49,923 bases of DNA from Acidobacteria bacterium RIFCSPLOWO2_12_FULL_65_11 (GTDB lineage Bacteria > Acidobacteriota > Vicinamibacteria > Vicinamibacterales > CAVVIG01): positions 1 to 49,923 of the forward strand of contig MELA01000101.1 in the NCBI GenBank assembly GCA_001767495.1, read 5' to 3'. The notes under the pieces were generated by a model. The model saw nothing but the letters and a program-made list of their open reading frames with translations, did not search any database and was not told where the DNA came from. Positions 17,106 through 26,147 of this stretch are shown here, in pieces (the first letter of the stretch is position 1; each line of letters begins with the position of its first letter). A program made the translations under genes and the position numbers.

Positions 17106-18242
17106 GTGGCCGGGCTGCTGGCCGCGAACTACCGCAGCGCCATCGTCGATCGCATCAAGGCCGACGATTTCACGTACCGGGCCGGGCGGCTCACCGTGCA
17201 CCTGGCGCGTAGTTTCGGCTTCTGCTACGGCGTCGAACGCGCCGTCGACTATGCCTACCAGACCCGCAAGCGTTTCCCCGATCGGCCGGTGTTTCTGGCC
17301 GGCGAGATCATTCACAACCCGCACGTCAACGACAACCTGCGCGCCATGGGCGTCCACTTCCTGAGCGACGACGCCAATGCCGCCGATCGGCTCGGCCCGC
17401 GCGACGTCGTCATCCTGCCGGCGTTTGGCGTCACCGTCGCCATGCTGCAGCAGCTCGAGCGCCGCCACTGTACGCTCGTCGACACGACCTGCGGGTCGGT
17501 GCTCAATGTCTGGAAGAACGTCAGACGGTACGCCGAGGGTGGCTGGACGTCGATCATCCATGGCAAGGTCTGGCACGAGGAAACGCGGGCCACCGTATCG
17601 CAGGCCGTCGAGTACGGCGGCCGCTATCTCGTGGTGTTCGATCGTGACGAAGCTGCCGCCGTCTGCGAGTACGTCCGTCACGGTGAAGCCCGCGAGGCGT
17701 TCCTGCAGCGCTTCGCGCGCGCCACTTCCGCCGCGTTCGATCCCGATCGCGACCTTCAGCGCTTCGGTCTGGCCAATCAGACGACGATGCTGATGTCCGA
17801 GTCGATTGAGATCGGCGAGATGCTGAGAGCGGCAATGATCGATCGCTATGGCGAGCCGTCCCTTGGAGAGCGCTTCCAGGCCTTCGACACGATCTGCAGC
17901 GCCACACAGGATCGGCAGGATGCGGTCGTGGCCCTGCTCGAGGAGCAGCACGTCGATCTCATGGTCGTCATCGGCGGCTACAACAGCAGCAACACCGCCA
18001 ACCTCGCACGCATATGCGCCGCGTCGCGGCCGACCTTTCATATCGCCGATCCCGACTGCTTGCTGTCACCGACCGAGATCCGCCACCGACCGGTCGGAGG
18101 GCACCACGAGGTGACATCTGCCGGGTGGCTGCCTGCCCTAGGAACCGTGACAGTCGGACTCACTTCTGGCGCCTCGACACCGGACAATCTGGTCGGCGTA
18201 GTGATAGAAACACTCGCCAAGTTCTGCGAAATCAGGACTTAG
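17106..18242 (+). CDS. ispH: 4-hydroxy-3-methylbut-2-enyl diphosphate reductase (IspH/LytB), long plant/cyanobacterial type
   Basis: The last enzyme of the MEP isoprenoid pathway, a 4Fe-4S protein making IPP and DMAPP. From the GTG at 17106 it has 378 residues. The three cluster cysteines are visible: FGFCYGVERA (Cys40), DTTCGSVLNVWK (Cys129) and TICSATQDRQDA (Cys264). GEIIHNPHVNDNLRAMGV and VIGGYNSSNTANLA are also typical. The layout is that of the cyanobacterial/plant form, longer than E. coli IspH. Family-like sequence (PSLIFRKGLDLQHAV) precedes the GTG in frame back to CTG 17061 or ATT 17058, directly after the anti-sigma stop. The real start is therefore probably non-canonical, near 17058. 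Confidence 0.94.
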   Translation: MAGLLAANYRSAIVDRIKADDFTYRAGRLTVHLARSFGFCYGVERAVDYAYQTRKRFPDRPVFLAGEIIHNPHVNDNLRAMGVHFLSDDANAADRLGPRDVVILPAFGVTVAMLQQLERRHCTLVDTTCGSVLNVWKNVRRYAEGGWTSIIHGKVWHEETRATVSQAVEYGGRYLVVFDRDEAAAVCEYVRHGEAREAFLQRFARATSAAFDPDRDLQRFGLANQTTMLMSESIEIGEMLRAAMIDRYGEPSLGERFQAFDTICSATQDRQDAVVALLEEQHVDLMVVIGGYNSSNTANLARICAASRPTFHIADPDCLLSPTEIRHRPVGGHHEVTSAGWLPALGTVTVGLTSGASTPDNLVGVVIETLAKFCEIRT

Positions 18243-18293
18243 GGGAATAGGCCTAAGGATCGAGACGGTCCCCAAACTGGCGGCGCCGAAGCT

Positions 18294-18321
18294 AAATACA
18301 ACTCCGGCAGCTGTCGTATTT
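18294..18321. promoter_or_regulatory. Inverted repeat upstream of the efflux cluster
   Basis: AAATAC (18294-18299) and GTATTT (18316-18321) flank a CAGCTG core (18308-18313). The element lies 35 bases before the Spy-like gene that opens the efflux cluster, in an AT-richer stretch, and could be an operator. Arms are short, so chance is possible. Confidence 0.3.
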
Positions 18322-18355
18322 CACATTAAGTAACAGCTTCTTCAGAGGTTTACGA

Positions 18356-18880
18356 ATGAAGTCTTGTTGGTTTCGCCGGCTGCTCCCGGGGCTGATGCTC
18401 CTGGCGCTCACTGGCCCTGTTGTCGCACAAACACCGCCTCCAGCGCCTCCGTCGCCGTTCGTGCCCGGTCTCTGGTGGAGGGACTCCCGAAAGACCCTCC
18501 TGGGTCTGACCGACGAGCAATCCAAACGAATTGAGTCGATCATTCAGACCACGATGCCGAACGCCCGTCAGAAGAGAGACGAGCTTGAGGGACTGGAAGC
18601 GGAGCTCTCGCGGATGATCGTGTCCGACGCCGACGAGGGGGCAATCGCGAAGCAGGCCGACCGCGTCGAGGTGCTTCGCGCCATGCTCAATAAGAACCGC
18701 ACGCTCATGCTGGTCCGCATACGAGCGGTTCTCTCCCCGGAGCAGCGGGCCAAGCTCAACACGCTGCGCGACCAGTGGGAGCAGGAGAATCGGCCGCGGC
18801 AAGGTCCGGGTCGCGATCGGCAGGGCTCGGATCGGGATCGGCGGTCGTCGTCTCCTCGACAGGAGCCGTCACCCCGGTAA
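18356..18880 (+). CDS. Spy/CpxP-like periplasmic protein
   Basis: A 174-residue exported protein with a signal peptide (MKSCWFRRLLPGLMLLALTG, cleavage after VVAQ near residue 25). The mature part is helical: LLGLTDEQSKRIESII is followed by a long helix and then VLSPEQRAKLNTLRDQWEQ, both LTxxQ-type repeats of the Spy/CpxP/CnrX-like fold. The C-terminal 30 residues are rich in Arg, Asp, Gly and Pro. Such proteins act as periplasmic chaperones or envelope-stress or metal sensors. AGAGG lies about seven bases upstream. It precedes tolC by 73 bases and likely opens the efflux operon. Confidence 0.72.
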   Translation: MKSCWFRRLLPGLMLLALTGPVVAQTPPPAPPSPFVPGLWWRDSRKTLLGLTDEQSKRIESIIQTTMPNARQKRDELEGLEAELSRMIVSDADEGAIAKQADRVEVLRAMLNKNRTLMLVRIRAVLSPEQRAKLNTLRDQWEQENRPRQGPGRDRQGSDRDRRSSSPRQEPSPR

Positions 18881-18953
18881 GTTGAGTACTGATTAGAATC
18901 CCGGCGGTCTACTTCACAAAAACCAGTTTGCTTCGCTTCACCGAGGAACGGCA

Positions 18954-20642
18954 ATGAGACGAGACCAATCGATTTCGATGATGACAGTTGCGCTCGCGAT
19001 TCTGGGCCTTGTGGTACCGGTTTTCGCGCAGCAGCCCTCCGAAGCGCGCATTCAGGAACTGATTCGGCTGGCCGCCGAGCGCGTCGCCACAGGGCAAGGA
19101 ACCCAGCCGGCGACGGGCGCGCAACCCGCCGGCCAGCAGACCGACACCCGGCCGGTGGTCCGCCTGGCGATCGAGGATGCGGTGAAGGCCGCGCTCGACA
19201 ACAATCTGGATATCACCGTGCAGCGGTTGAACCCGCAGCTCCAGGACATCGCTATCGCCAGCGCCCGCTCGGTCTATTACCCGGTCCTGGGGACGAACCT
19301 CACCCGATCGTCAACGACGAACGCGTCGAGCAACACCCTGTCAGGTGCCAATGCGGCCGGGGCGGCGGTCGTGGCCGGACAAACCACGTACAACGGGAAC
19401 ATCACCCAGGGCGTCCCCTGGTTCGGTGGCAGCTTCGTCGTAAATCTCAACAATAACAGGCAGACCACGACGAACCAGACGGCGCTGCTCAACCCCACGT
19501 ACAACACGAACTGGTCGGCCACATATACGCAGCCACTTCTGCGCAATTTCAAAATCGATGGGACGCGCCAGACGCTCACCGTGGCCAGCAACACCCGCGA
19601 CATCTCGGAGGTGACGTTGCGGCAGACGCTGACCAACACCGTGTCGAACGTGCGGAACGCTTACTGGGACTACGTCTACGCCGTGCAGAACGTCGAGGTC
19701 GTGCGGCAGTCGCTCGCCCTCTCCGAAAAACTCGCGCAGGACAACCAGACGCGCGTGCAGGTCGGCACGATGGCACCGATCGACGTCGTCCAGGCGCAGT
19801 CACAAGCCGCGACCCAGCGACAGAACCTGGTCGTCGCGCAGGCGAGCATGCGGACGACCGAGATTGCGCTCAAGCGGCTCCTCGTGAGCGGAACACAAGA
19901 TCCGCTGTGGAACTCGACGATCGATCCCGTGGATCGGCCAGAGTTCCAACCCGAAGCCGTTGATGTCGAAGCAGCGATCCGGCGTGCGCTCAGCCAGCGC
20001 ACCGACGTGGCCATCGCGAAGAAGAACCTCGAGTCAAACGACATCACCCTGAGCTACCTCAGAAACCAAACGCTGCCTCAAGCCGATCTCGTGGCGTTGT
20101 ACGGGGCGACAGGGCTGGGTGGCACGCAGCTCATTACTTCCGGCACCGGCGTCAACCGCACCGTGATTGGTCAGATTCCCGGGGGCTACAGCGACGCCTT
20201 GTCGACGCTCTTCGCCCGCGACTACCCGCGCTGGCAAGTGACGCTGAACTTCAGCTATCCGCTCGGCCAGAGCGTCCAGAAGGCCGCGATCGCGCGCGCA
20301 CGCGTGCAGCAGAGTCAAATCGACGCGCAGCTCAAGCAGATGGAGCTGCAGGTAGCGACCGATGTGACCAACGCCGCCATCAACCTGCAGAGCAACGCCG
20401 AGCGCGTCCAGGCGGCGCAGGCGGCGCGAGAGCTCGCCGATCGGCAGCTCGAAGCCGAGAACAGCAAGTTCGAGGTGGGTATGTCAACCAACTACAACGT
20501 CGTGCAGTCGCAGCGGGACCTGGCGACCGCGCGGAACAACGAGCTGCTGGCGATCCTGAACTATCGCAAGTCGCTCGTGGAGTTCGACCGCCTCCAGCAG
20601 ACGACGTTAGGAGCGGCGGGCATCACGGTCATCGGCCGGTAA
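18954..20642 (+). CDS. TolC-family outer-membrane efflux channel
   Basis: A 562-residue protein with a signal peptide of about 25 residues (ending VVPVFAQ). Two OEP repeats follow, each with long helices separated by beta segments. Typical features are the NLDITVQRLNPQLQDIAIAS block, the helix around YWDYVYAVQNVEVVRQSL, and the second-repeat segment QVTLNFSYPLGQSVQKAA. The insert of about 70 Asn/Thr-rich residues in the first repeat would form the outer-membrane barrel loops. TolC trimers form the exit duct for tripartite ABC and RND pumps. It is the only outer-membrane channel in a cluster that encodes both a MacAB-like and an RND pump. Confidence 0.92.
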   Translation: MRRDQSISMMTVALAILGLVVPVFAQQPSEARIQELIRLAAERVATGQGTQPATGAQPAGQQTDTRPVVRLAIEDAVKAALDNNLDITVQRLNPQLQDIAIASARSVYYPVLGTNLTRSSTTNASSNTLSGANAAGAAVVAGQTTYNGNITQGVPWFGGSFVVNLNNNRQTTTNQTALLNPTYNTNWSATYTQPLLRNFKIDGTRQTLTVASNTRDISEVTLRQTLTNTVSNVRNAYWDYVYAVQNVEVVRQSLALSEKLAQDNQTRVQVGTMAPIDVVQAQSQAATQRQNLVVAQASMRTTEIALKRLLVSGTQDPLWNSTIDPVDRPEFQPEAVDVEAAIRRALSQRTDVAIAKKNLESNDITLSYLRNQTLPQADLVALYGATGLGGTQLITSGTGVNRTVIGQIPGGYSDALSTLFARDYPRWQVTLNFSYPLGQSVQKAAIARARVQQSQIDAQLKQMELQVATDVTNAAINLQSNAERVQAAQAARELADRQLEAENSKFEVGMSTNYNVVQSQRDLATARNNELLAILNYRKSLVEFDRLQQTTLGAAGITVIGR

Positions 20643-20670
20643 GTGTGCGCAACCTTTGCGTAGGAGAGTC

Positions 20671-22647
20671 ATGAAGCGCGCCATCATCGTCCTCTTCCTT
20701 CTCGCGGCCGGAGGAGCCGGGGGCTGGATGTACTACCAGCGGAGCAACACCCAGGAGATCTCCGTCAACACTTCGCCGGTGACGCGTGGCGACATCGTCG
20801 ACGCCGTGGGCTCGACCGGGACGCTCGGAGCCGTTACGACGGTGCAAGTAGGAACGCAGGTGTCCGGGATCATTGAGTGGCTCGGCGCCGACTTTAATTC
20901 CATCGTCAAGAAGGATCAGGTCATCGCGAGGCTGGACCCCTCGCTCATCCAGGCCCAGCTCGAGTCGTCGAATGCGAACCTGACCCAATCCCGTGCAAGC
21001 CTGACGAGGGCTCAGATCGAGCTCGACCGCCAGAAGATCCTGCTTCAGGACGTGCAGCAGAAGTACGCGCGAGCCAAGGAACTCTTCGACAGACAACTCA
21101 CGACGCAAAGCGATCTCGAGACGGCGAAGACGAACCTCGACTCCGCGCAGGCAAACGTGCTGTCGCAGGCGGCGGCCATCAAGCAGTCAGAGGCAGCCGT
21201 GACGCAGTCGGAGGCGAACTACAACCAGCAGAAGGTCAACCTCGAGCACACGATCATCAAGGCGCCGATTGACGGTATCGTGACGCAGCGGAGCGTGGAT
21301 GTCGGCCAGACGGTTGCCGCCAGCATGAACGCGCCCACGTTGTTCATCCTCGCGGCCGACCTGACGCGGATGCAGATGCAGGCGAATATCGACGAGGCCG
21401 ACATCGGCCGTATCCGCCCCGGCCAGCATGTGACGTTCCGCGTCGACGCGTACCCGACCGAGCAATTCGAAGGCGCGGTGTCCCAGGTCCGGCTGAATCC
21501 GCTCGTCGTGCAGAACGTGACCACGTACGCGACGATCATCAACGTGCAGAACAACGAGCTCAAGCTCAAGCCGGGCATGACCGCCACGCTCAGAGTTGAG
21601 GTGGCGAAGCGGACCGATGTGCTGCGCGTGCCGGCCGCGGCGCTCCGCTTTCGGCCGACAGCGGAGATGTTCGCGGCGCTCAACCAGCCGGTGCCGCCAG
21701 AAGCGCTGACGGGCGGTCGCGGCGGCCGTGCTGGTCAGGGCGGCGGCCGCAACGGGAGTGGCGGCGGACGCGACGCCGGTGCGTTCGGCGGTCGGACCGG
21801 AGGCGGAGGCGGAGCCAATCAAGCGGAGGGGACGGCCGGTGGGCAGGGCGCGGCGGCGGGCGGCAACGCCCAGGCCGGCGGCGCCCAGCCGGGTCGCAAC
21901 CCAACGGCCGGCGCTGGCGATCGTGTCGTCGTTCCGGGCCAGGGAGGACAAGCCGGTCGTGGTGCTAACGCTGGGGGCGGCGGCGCTGGCCGTGGCGCCA
22001 ACAGCGATGGCCGCGCTGGGGCCGCAGACGGCGCGGGCCGCGGGCGGGGCGGCAACGTTGCCGGCCCCCCCGGTGGCCAGGGTGGATTCGGCGGGGGCCG
22101 GAACGCGGGCGCGCCGGGCGACGGCACCCAGGGCGGCGGTCGCGGCCAGGGACAGCAGGGGCAGATGGGCAGGTTCAATGCCATGTCCGCCGAGGAGCAA
22201 CAGCAGTTCATCGACCGCATGAAGGGACGGGGCGCCGACGTCTCCGCGTTCGAGCGGGTGGCCAAGACGCAGGCCCCGGCGGTGAACGCGCCGAAGTACG
22301 GAGAAGTGTCGGCGGCAACGATTGACGCGCTGTTCGCGCCGCTGCCCCCGGTGCCCGAGACATCAGGCCGGGCGTGGGTGTTTGTGGACAAGCAGCTCAA
22401 GCCGCTGAACCTGCGTCTTGGGCTGAGCGACGGGACGAACACCGAGCTCATAAATGGCGAGGACATCGAGCAGGGCACCGAACTCGTCACCGGTGTGCTC
22501 GGCGTCGGCCCGTCGCGACCGGTCCTGGGCGGCAACAACCCCAACGCCAACCCGCTGCTCGGTAATCAGCGCGGCCCCGGTGGACGTCCCGGTGGATTTG
22601 GCGGCGGGCCTCCTCAAGGGGGCGGTGGCGGAGGCCGGGGTCGATAG
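20671..22647 (+). CDS. MacA-like periplasmic adaptor with a long Gly-rich insert
   Basis: A 658-residue membrane-fusion protein. It has an N-terminal membrane anchor (MKRAIIVLFLLAAGGAGGWM), a lipoyl half, and a coiled-coil hairpin (about 95-200, with Gln/Leu heptads). The second lipoyl half (LEHTIIKAPIDGIVTQRSVD) and beta-barrel segments (IDEADIGRIRPGQHVTF) follow. Between about 345 and 505 a low-complexity region almost wholly of Gly, Arg, Ala, Gln and Asn is inserted. A membrane-proximal-like C-terminal domain then resumes, and the protein ends in another Gly-rich tail. MacA has about 370 residues, so the insert nearly doubles the protein. The start is fixed by TAGGAGAG at 20661-20668. The ATPase gene starts three bases after the stop. 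Confidence 0.9.
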   Translation: MKRAIIVLFLLAAGGAGGWMYYQRSNTQEISVNTSPVTRGDIVDAVGSTGTLGAVTTVQVGTQVSGIIEWLGADFNSIVKKDQVIARLDPSLIQAQLESSNANLTQSRASLTRAQIELDRQKILLQDVQQKYARAKELFDRQLTTQSDLETAKTNLDSAQANVLSQAAAIKQSEAAVTQSEANYNQQKVNLEHTIIKAPIDGIVTQRSVDVGQTVAASMNAPTLFILAADLTRMQMQANIDEADIGRIRPGQHVTFRVDAYPTEQFEGAVSQVRLNPLVVQNVTTYATIINVQNNELKLKPGMTATLRVEVAKRTDVLRVPAAALRFRPTAEMFAALNQPVPPEALTGGRGGRAGQGGGRNGSGGGRDAGAFGGRTGGGGGANQAEGTAGGQGAAAGGNAQAGGAQPGRNPTAGAGDRVVVPGQGGQAGRGANAGGGGAGRGANSDGRAGAADGAGRGRGGNVAGPPGGQGGFGGGRNAGAPGDGTQGGGRGQGQQGQMGRFNAMSAEEQQQFIDRMKGRGADVSAFERVAKTQAPAVNAPKYGEVSAATIDALFAPLPPVPETSGRAWVFVDKQLKPLNLRLGLSDGTNTELINGEDIEQGTELVTGVLGVGPSRPVLGGNNPNANPLLGNQRGPGGRPGGFGGGPPQGGGGGGRGR

Positions 22648-22650
22648 CCG

Positions 22651-23400
22651 ATGTCCACGGTCATTTCCGTCAAGAGCCTCGTCAAGACCTACGTCGTCGG
22701 CGAGGTCGAGGTCCACGCGCTACGCGGCGTGAACCTGGAGGTCCAGCGCGGCGAGTTTCTCGCCGTGACTGGCCCATCGGGGTCGGGCAAGTCGACCTTC
22801 ATGCATATCATCGGTTGCCTGGATCGGCCGACGTCGGGTCAGTACTTCCTCGACGATCAGGACGTGTCGCGCATGTCAAAGGACGAGCTGGCCGCGGTCC
22901 GCAACACCAAGATCGGGTTCGTCTTTCAGGGATTCAATCTGCTCTCGCGCACGACCGCGATCGACAACGTCGAGTTGCCGCTCCTCTACAGTGGCAAGCC
23001 CATGAAAGGTGCCGCACGCCACAAGCGTGCGATGGACGTGCTCCAGCTGGTCGGTCTCGGCGACCGGGCCGATCATCACCCGAATCAGCTCTCGGGCGGC
23101 CAACAGCAGCGCGTCGCGATCGCGCGAGCGCTCATCAAGGATCCGTCGATTCTGCTCGCGGACGAGCCAACGGGGAACCTCGATACCAAGACCAGCATCG
23201 AAGTCATGGGTATCTTTCAGCACCTGAACCGCGAGCAGGGCATCACGGTGGTGCTCATCACGCACGAGCACGACATCGCCGAGTACGGCACCCGCATCGT
23301 CTCGTTTCGTGACGGGAAGGTTGTGGCAGATAAACTGGTAACGCGCAGACGCTTGGCCCAGGACGAGCTGGCGGCTCTTCCGGTCGCGTCGGCAGTGTAA
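22651..23400 (+). CDS. MacB/LolD-type ABC transporter ATP-binding protein
   Basis: A 249-residue cytoplasmic ATPase. Walker A is GPSGSGKST, the Q-loop lies in [11 protein letters not shown], the signature is LSGGQQQR, Walker B is [12 protein letters not shown] and the H-loop is VVLITHEHD. The class is that of MacB/LolD. E. coli MacB fuses this domain to its permease; here they are separate genes, as in many other bacteria. It starts three bases after the adaptor and is followed by the permease after 11 bases. It probably powers the export or sorting step of the ABC pump that uses the adaptor and TolC. Confidence 0.92.
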   Translation: MSTVISVKSLVKTYVVGEVEVHALRGVNLEVQRGEFLAVTGPSGSGKSTFMHIIGCLDRPTSGQYFLDDQDVSRMSKDELAAVRNTKIGFVFQGFNLLSRTTAIDNVELPLLYSGKPMKGAARHKRAMDVLQLVGLGDRADHHPNQLSGGQQQRVAIARALIKDPSILLADEPTGNLDTKTSIEVMGIFQHLNREQGITVVLITHEHDIAEYGTRIVSFRDGKVVADKLVTRRRLAQDELAALPVASAV

Positions 23401-23411
23401 GGAACACGCTC

Positions 23412-24629
23412 ATGTCCTTCGTGATGATCTTTCGCATCGCATTCAAGGCCCTCAGCCGCAACAAGCTGCGGACGGCGCTCACTATGCTCGGCATGATCAT
23501 CGGCGTCGGCGCGGTGATCACGATGGTCGCGCTCGGCAACGGCGCACAGGATGCCATCGACTCGCAGATTCAGTCGGCCGGCACCAACATGATTCAGGTA
23601 TCGGCCGGCAACTTCGCCGCGCAGGGCGTGCGGCAGGGTCAGGGCGCCGCCAGCACCCTCGTGCCCGAGGACGCCGCGGCGATCGCCGAAGTGGAGGGTG
23701 TTCAGTACGTGGCGCCCGCTTCCAACACGCGCGGCCAGATGATCGCCGGCAACCTGAATTGGAACGCGCAGGTGCAGGGCACCGACGTCGATTTCCCGCT
23801 GATTCGCGCGTGGCCGACGCAGATGGGCGCCTTTTTCACGCCACAGGACGTCGCCACGGCGGCCAAGGTTGTGGTGCTGGGCGCCACGGTCCGCGATCAG
23901 CTGTTTGGACCGGACGTCGATCCGATCGGGCAGGTCATGCGCATCGGCAGCCATCCGTTCACGGTCGTCGGCGTGATGGCCGTCAAGGGGCAGTCGAGCG
24001 TCGGCCAGGACCAGGACGACACCGTGTTTGTCCCCTACTCGACCGTGATGAAGAAGATGCGGAACATCACGTTCGTTCAGCAGATCACCGTATCGGCCGC
24101 TTCGGCGACCGACACGTCGGGGACGGCCGACCGAATCGCCGCGATGTTGCGCGTGCGCCACAAGATCCAGACGGGCGATCCGGACGACTTCATGGTTCGC
24201 ACCATGGACGAGATCGCCGCCGTCAGAAAGGAAACGACGCAGACCATGACTGCGCTGCTCTCGGGGATCGCCGGCGTGTCGCTGCTCGTCGGAGGCATCG
24301 GCATCATGAACATCATGCTGGTGTCGGTGACCGAGCGCACGCGTGAGATCGGCCTCCGCATGGCGATCGGCGCGCGCGGGCGCGACGTCCTGCTGCAGTT
24401 CCTAGTCGAGGCCGTCGTGCTCAGCCTGGTGGGTGGCATCGTGGGAATTGCCCTCGGCTACGGGTTGTCGCAGGGTCTGACGGCGTGGAGGCAATGGCCG
24501 ACATCGATATCGGCAGATGCCGTCGTCGTGGCGTTTGGCTTTGCCGCCGCAACCGGCGTCTTCTTTGGGTTTTACCCTGCGCGGAAGGCGGCCGCGCTCG
24601 ACCCGATCGAGGCCCTGCGATTCGAATAA
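23412..24629 (+). CDS. MacB-like ABC transporter permease
   Basis: A 405-residue inner-membrane permease. It has an N-terminal segment with the first membrane helix (LRTALTMLGMIIGVGAVITM), a MacB_PCD periplasmic domain of about 230 residues, and three C-terminal membrane helices of the FtsX type. The GGIGIMNIMLVSVTERTREI coupling motif is present, and LGYG and FGFYPARKAAALDPIEALRFE close the protein. This is the standard four-helix MacB/LolC-like permease and it pairs with the ATPase just upstream. It transmits ATP-driven movement to the periplasm. It is the last gene of the ABC half of the cluster; a 96-base gap follows. Confidence 0.92.
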   Translation: MSFVMIFRIAFKALSRNKLRTALTMLGMIIGVGAVITMVALGNGAQDAIDSQIQSAGTNMIQVSAGNFAAQGVRQGQGAASTLVPEDAAAIAEVEGVQYVAPASNTRGQMIAGNLNWNAQVQGTDVDFPLIRAWPTQMGAFFTPQDVATAAKVVVLGATVRDQLFGPDVDPIGQVMRIGSHPFTVVGVMAVKGQSSVGQDQDDTVFVPYSTVMKKMRNITFVQQITVSAASATDTSGTADRIAAMLRVRHKIQTGDPDDFMVRTMDEIAAVRKETTQTMTALLSGIAGVSLLVGGIGIMNIMLVSVTERTREIGLRMAIGARGRDVLLQFLVEAVVLSLVGGIVGIALGYGLSQGLTAWRQWPTSISADAVVVAFGFAAATGVFFGFYPARKAAALDPIEALRFE

Positions 24630-24725
24630 TCGACTAAAATTAAGAACCCGTGCCAGCGCCAGGAGCGTTACAGAATCGTGGTCGCGCGTAATTGTCGATG
24701 AACTGTCATACAAGTAGTCATAGAT

Positions 24726-26147
24726 ATGCATCAGGATAGGAAACAGCGAAACGTGCCCAGGCATTCCCCGCTCATTACCGTAGTCGTCGTGCTTTCGGGG
24801 CTCGCCGTGGCGTGCAGCAACGCCACACCCTCAGGCCAGGCGTCTGGTGCCGGAGCGCCGGCCGATGGCCGCGCCGGTGCTGGCGGCGGCGCCCCGGCAG
24901 GAGGCGCAGGCCGCGCCGGCCGTGGCGGCCGCGGCGCCGGCGGTCCGGCCGTCAACGTCGAGACCACCACCCTGAAGCGCATCTCCATTCCGCGTCGTGT
25001 CGATCTATCTGGCACGCTGCTCTCGCCGGATCAGGCCCGGGTAAGCAGCGAGGCCGCCGGCATCGTCCGGGAAGTCGTCGTGCAGCTTGGCACCGAGGTG
25101 AAACCAGGCGACGTGCTGGTCCGACTCGCGCCGCGCGAGATTGAGCTCGCCCTGGAGCGCGCGGAAAGCGCGCTGCGTCAGACGGAAGCTCAACTCGGGG
25201 TCGATCGCACGCCGGACCGGCAGCCGCCACCCGACGAACAGGTCGCCTCCGTCCGCCAGGCGACGGCGAATCTGAACGATGCGCGCGCGACGTGGGACCG
25301 CGCCGAGGCGCTGCACGGCCGCGGCTTGATGTCCAATGTGGATCACCAGAGCGCCGAAACCCGCTTGAAGGTCGCCGAGGCCAACTACCAGGCTTCACTC
25401 GACAACGTGCGCAGCCTCAAGGCGGTCTTGCAGGATCGGCGCGCCTCGTACGAGCTGGCGCAAAAGAAATTGGCCGATGCGACGATCAAGGCCCCCGTGG
25501 CCGGGTCAGTGTCCGAGCGGCTCGTGCAGCCCGGCGAGTTCATCCGAGAGAACACCGTGGTCGTGACGGTCGTGCAGATGAATCCCCTGAAATTCAAAAC
25601 CGCCGTTCAGGAAAAGAACGCCGCGCTTATCAAGCCCGGCCAGCCGGTCGATTTCGTGGTCGAAGCGTTTCCGGGCAAGGTGTTCAAGGGCAGGATCGCG
25701 TACATCAGTCCGGCCGTCGACCAGACGACGCGAACCTTCGTCGTCGAGGCGATTGTCGAGAACAACGACCGCTCGCTCAAACCCGGGTTCTTCGCGAAGG
25801 GCACGGTCTTGACGCACACGGACGACGATCTGGTCGCGGCCCCTGAGGCGACGGTCTCGACGCTGGCCGGTGTCTCGACGGTGTTCGTGATCGAAGACGG
25901 CAAGGCGCGCCAGCAGCAGGTGACGCTCGGAGAGCGCCAGGGTGATCTCGTGGAAATCCTCAGCGGACTGAAGGGTGATGAGACCATCGCGGCGAGCAAT
26001 CTCAACCAGCTCGCGACGGGCACAAACGTCAGCGTTGGTGGCGAGGCCGGGGGCCGCGCAGCCCCCGGAACGAATAGTGGTGATGGTGGCCGGCGCGGCG
26101 ATGGCCGCGGCCGTGGCCAGGCAAACAATCAAGGAGGGCGGCAGTGA
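24726..26147 (+). CDS. RND efflux periplasmic adaptor (HlyD/AcrA family)
   Basis: A 473-residue adaptor. The hydrophobic N-terminus ends in LSGLAVACSNA, a lipobox-like cleavage site, so it is probably a lipoprotein like AcrA. A Gly/Ala/Arg-rich stretch (about 38-78) follows. Then come the lipoyl domain (SSEAAGIVREVVVQLGTEVK), coiled-coil hairpin, second lipoyl half (DATIKAPVAGSVSERLVQPG), beta-barrel (FKGRIAYISPAVDQTTRTF) and a membrane-proximal domain. The end is again Gly/Arg/Asp/Gln-rich. The start at 24726 has no ribosome-binding site; a GTG at 24753 is an alternative. Its stop overlaps the RND start by four bases (GTGA), so the two are translationally coupled. Confidence 0.9.
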   Translation: MHQDRKQRNVPRHSPLITVVVVLSGLAVACSNATPSGQASGAGAPADGRAGAGGGAPAGGAGRAGRGGRGAGGPAVNVETTTLKRISIPRRVDLSGTLLSPDQARVSSEAAGIVREVVVQLGTEVKPGDVLVRLAPREIELALERAESALRQTEAQLGVDRTPDRQPPPDEQVASVRQATANLNDARATWDRAEALHGRGLMSNVDHQSAETRLKVAEANYQASLDNVRSLKAVLQDRRASYELAQKKLADATIKAPVAGSVSERLVQPGEFIRENTVVVTVVQMNPLKFKTAVQEKNAALIKPGQPVDFVVEAFPGKVFKGRIAYISPAVDQTTRTFVVEAIVENNDRSLKPGFFAKGTVLTHTDDDLVAAPEATVSTLAGVSTVFVIEDGKARQQQVTLGERQGDLVEILSGLKGDETIAASNLNQLATGTNVSVGGEAGGRAAPGTNSGDGGRRGDGRGRGQANNQGGRQ

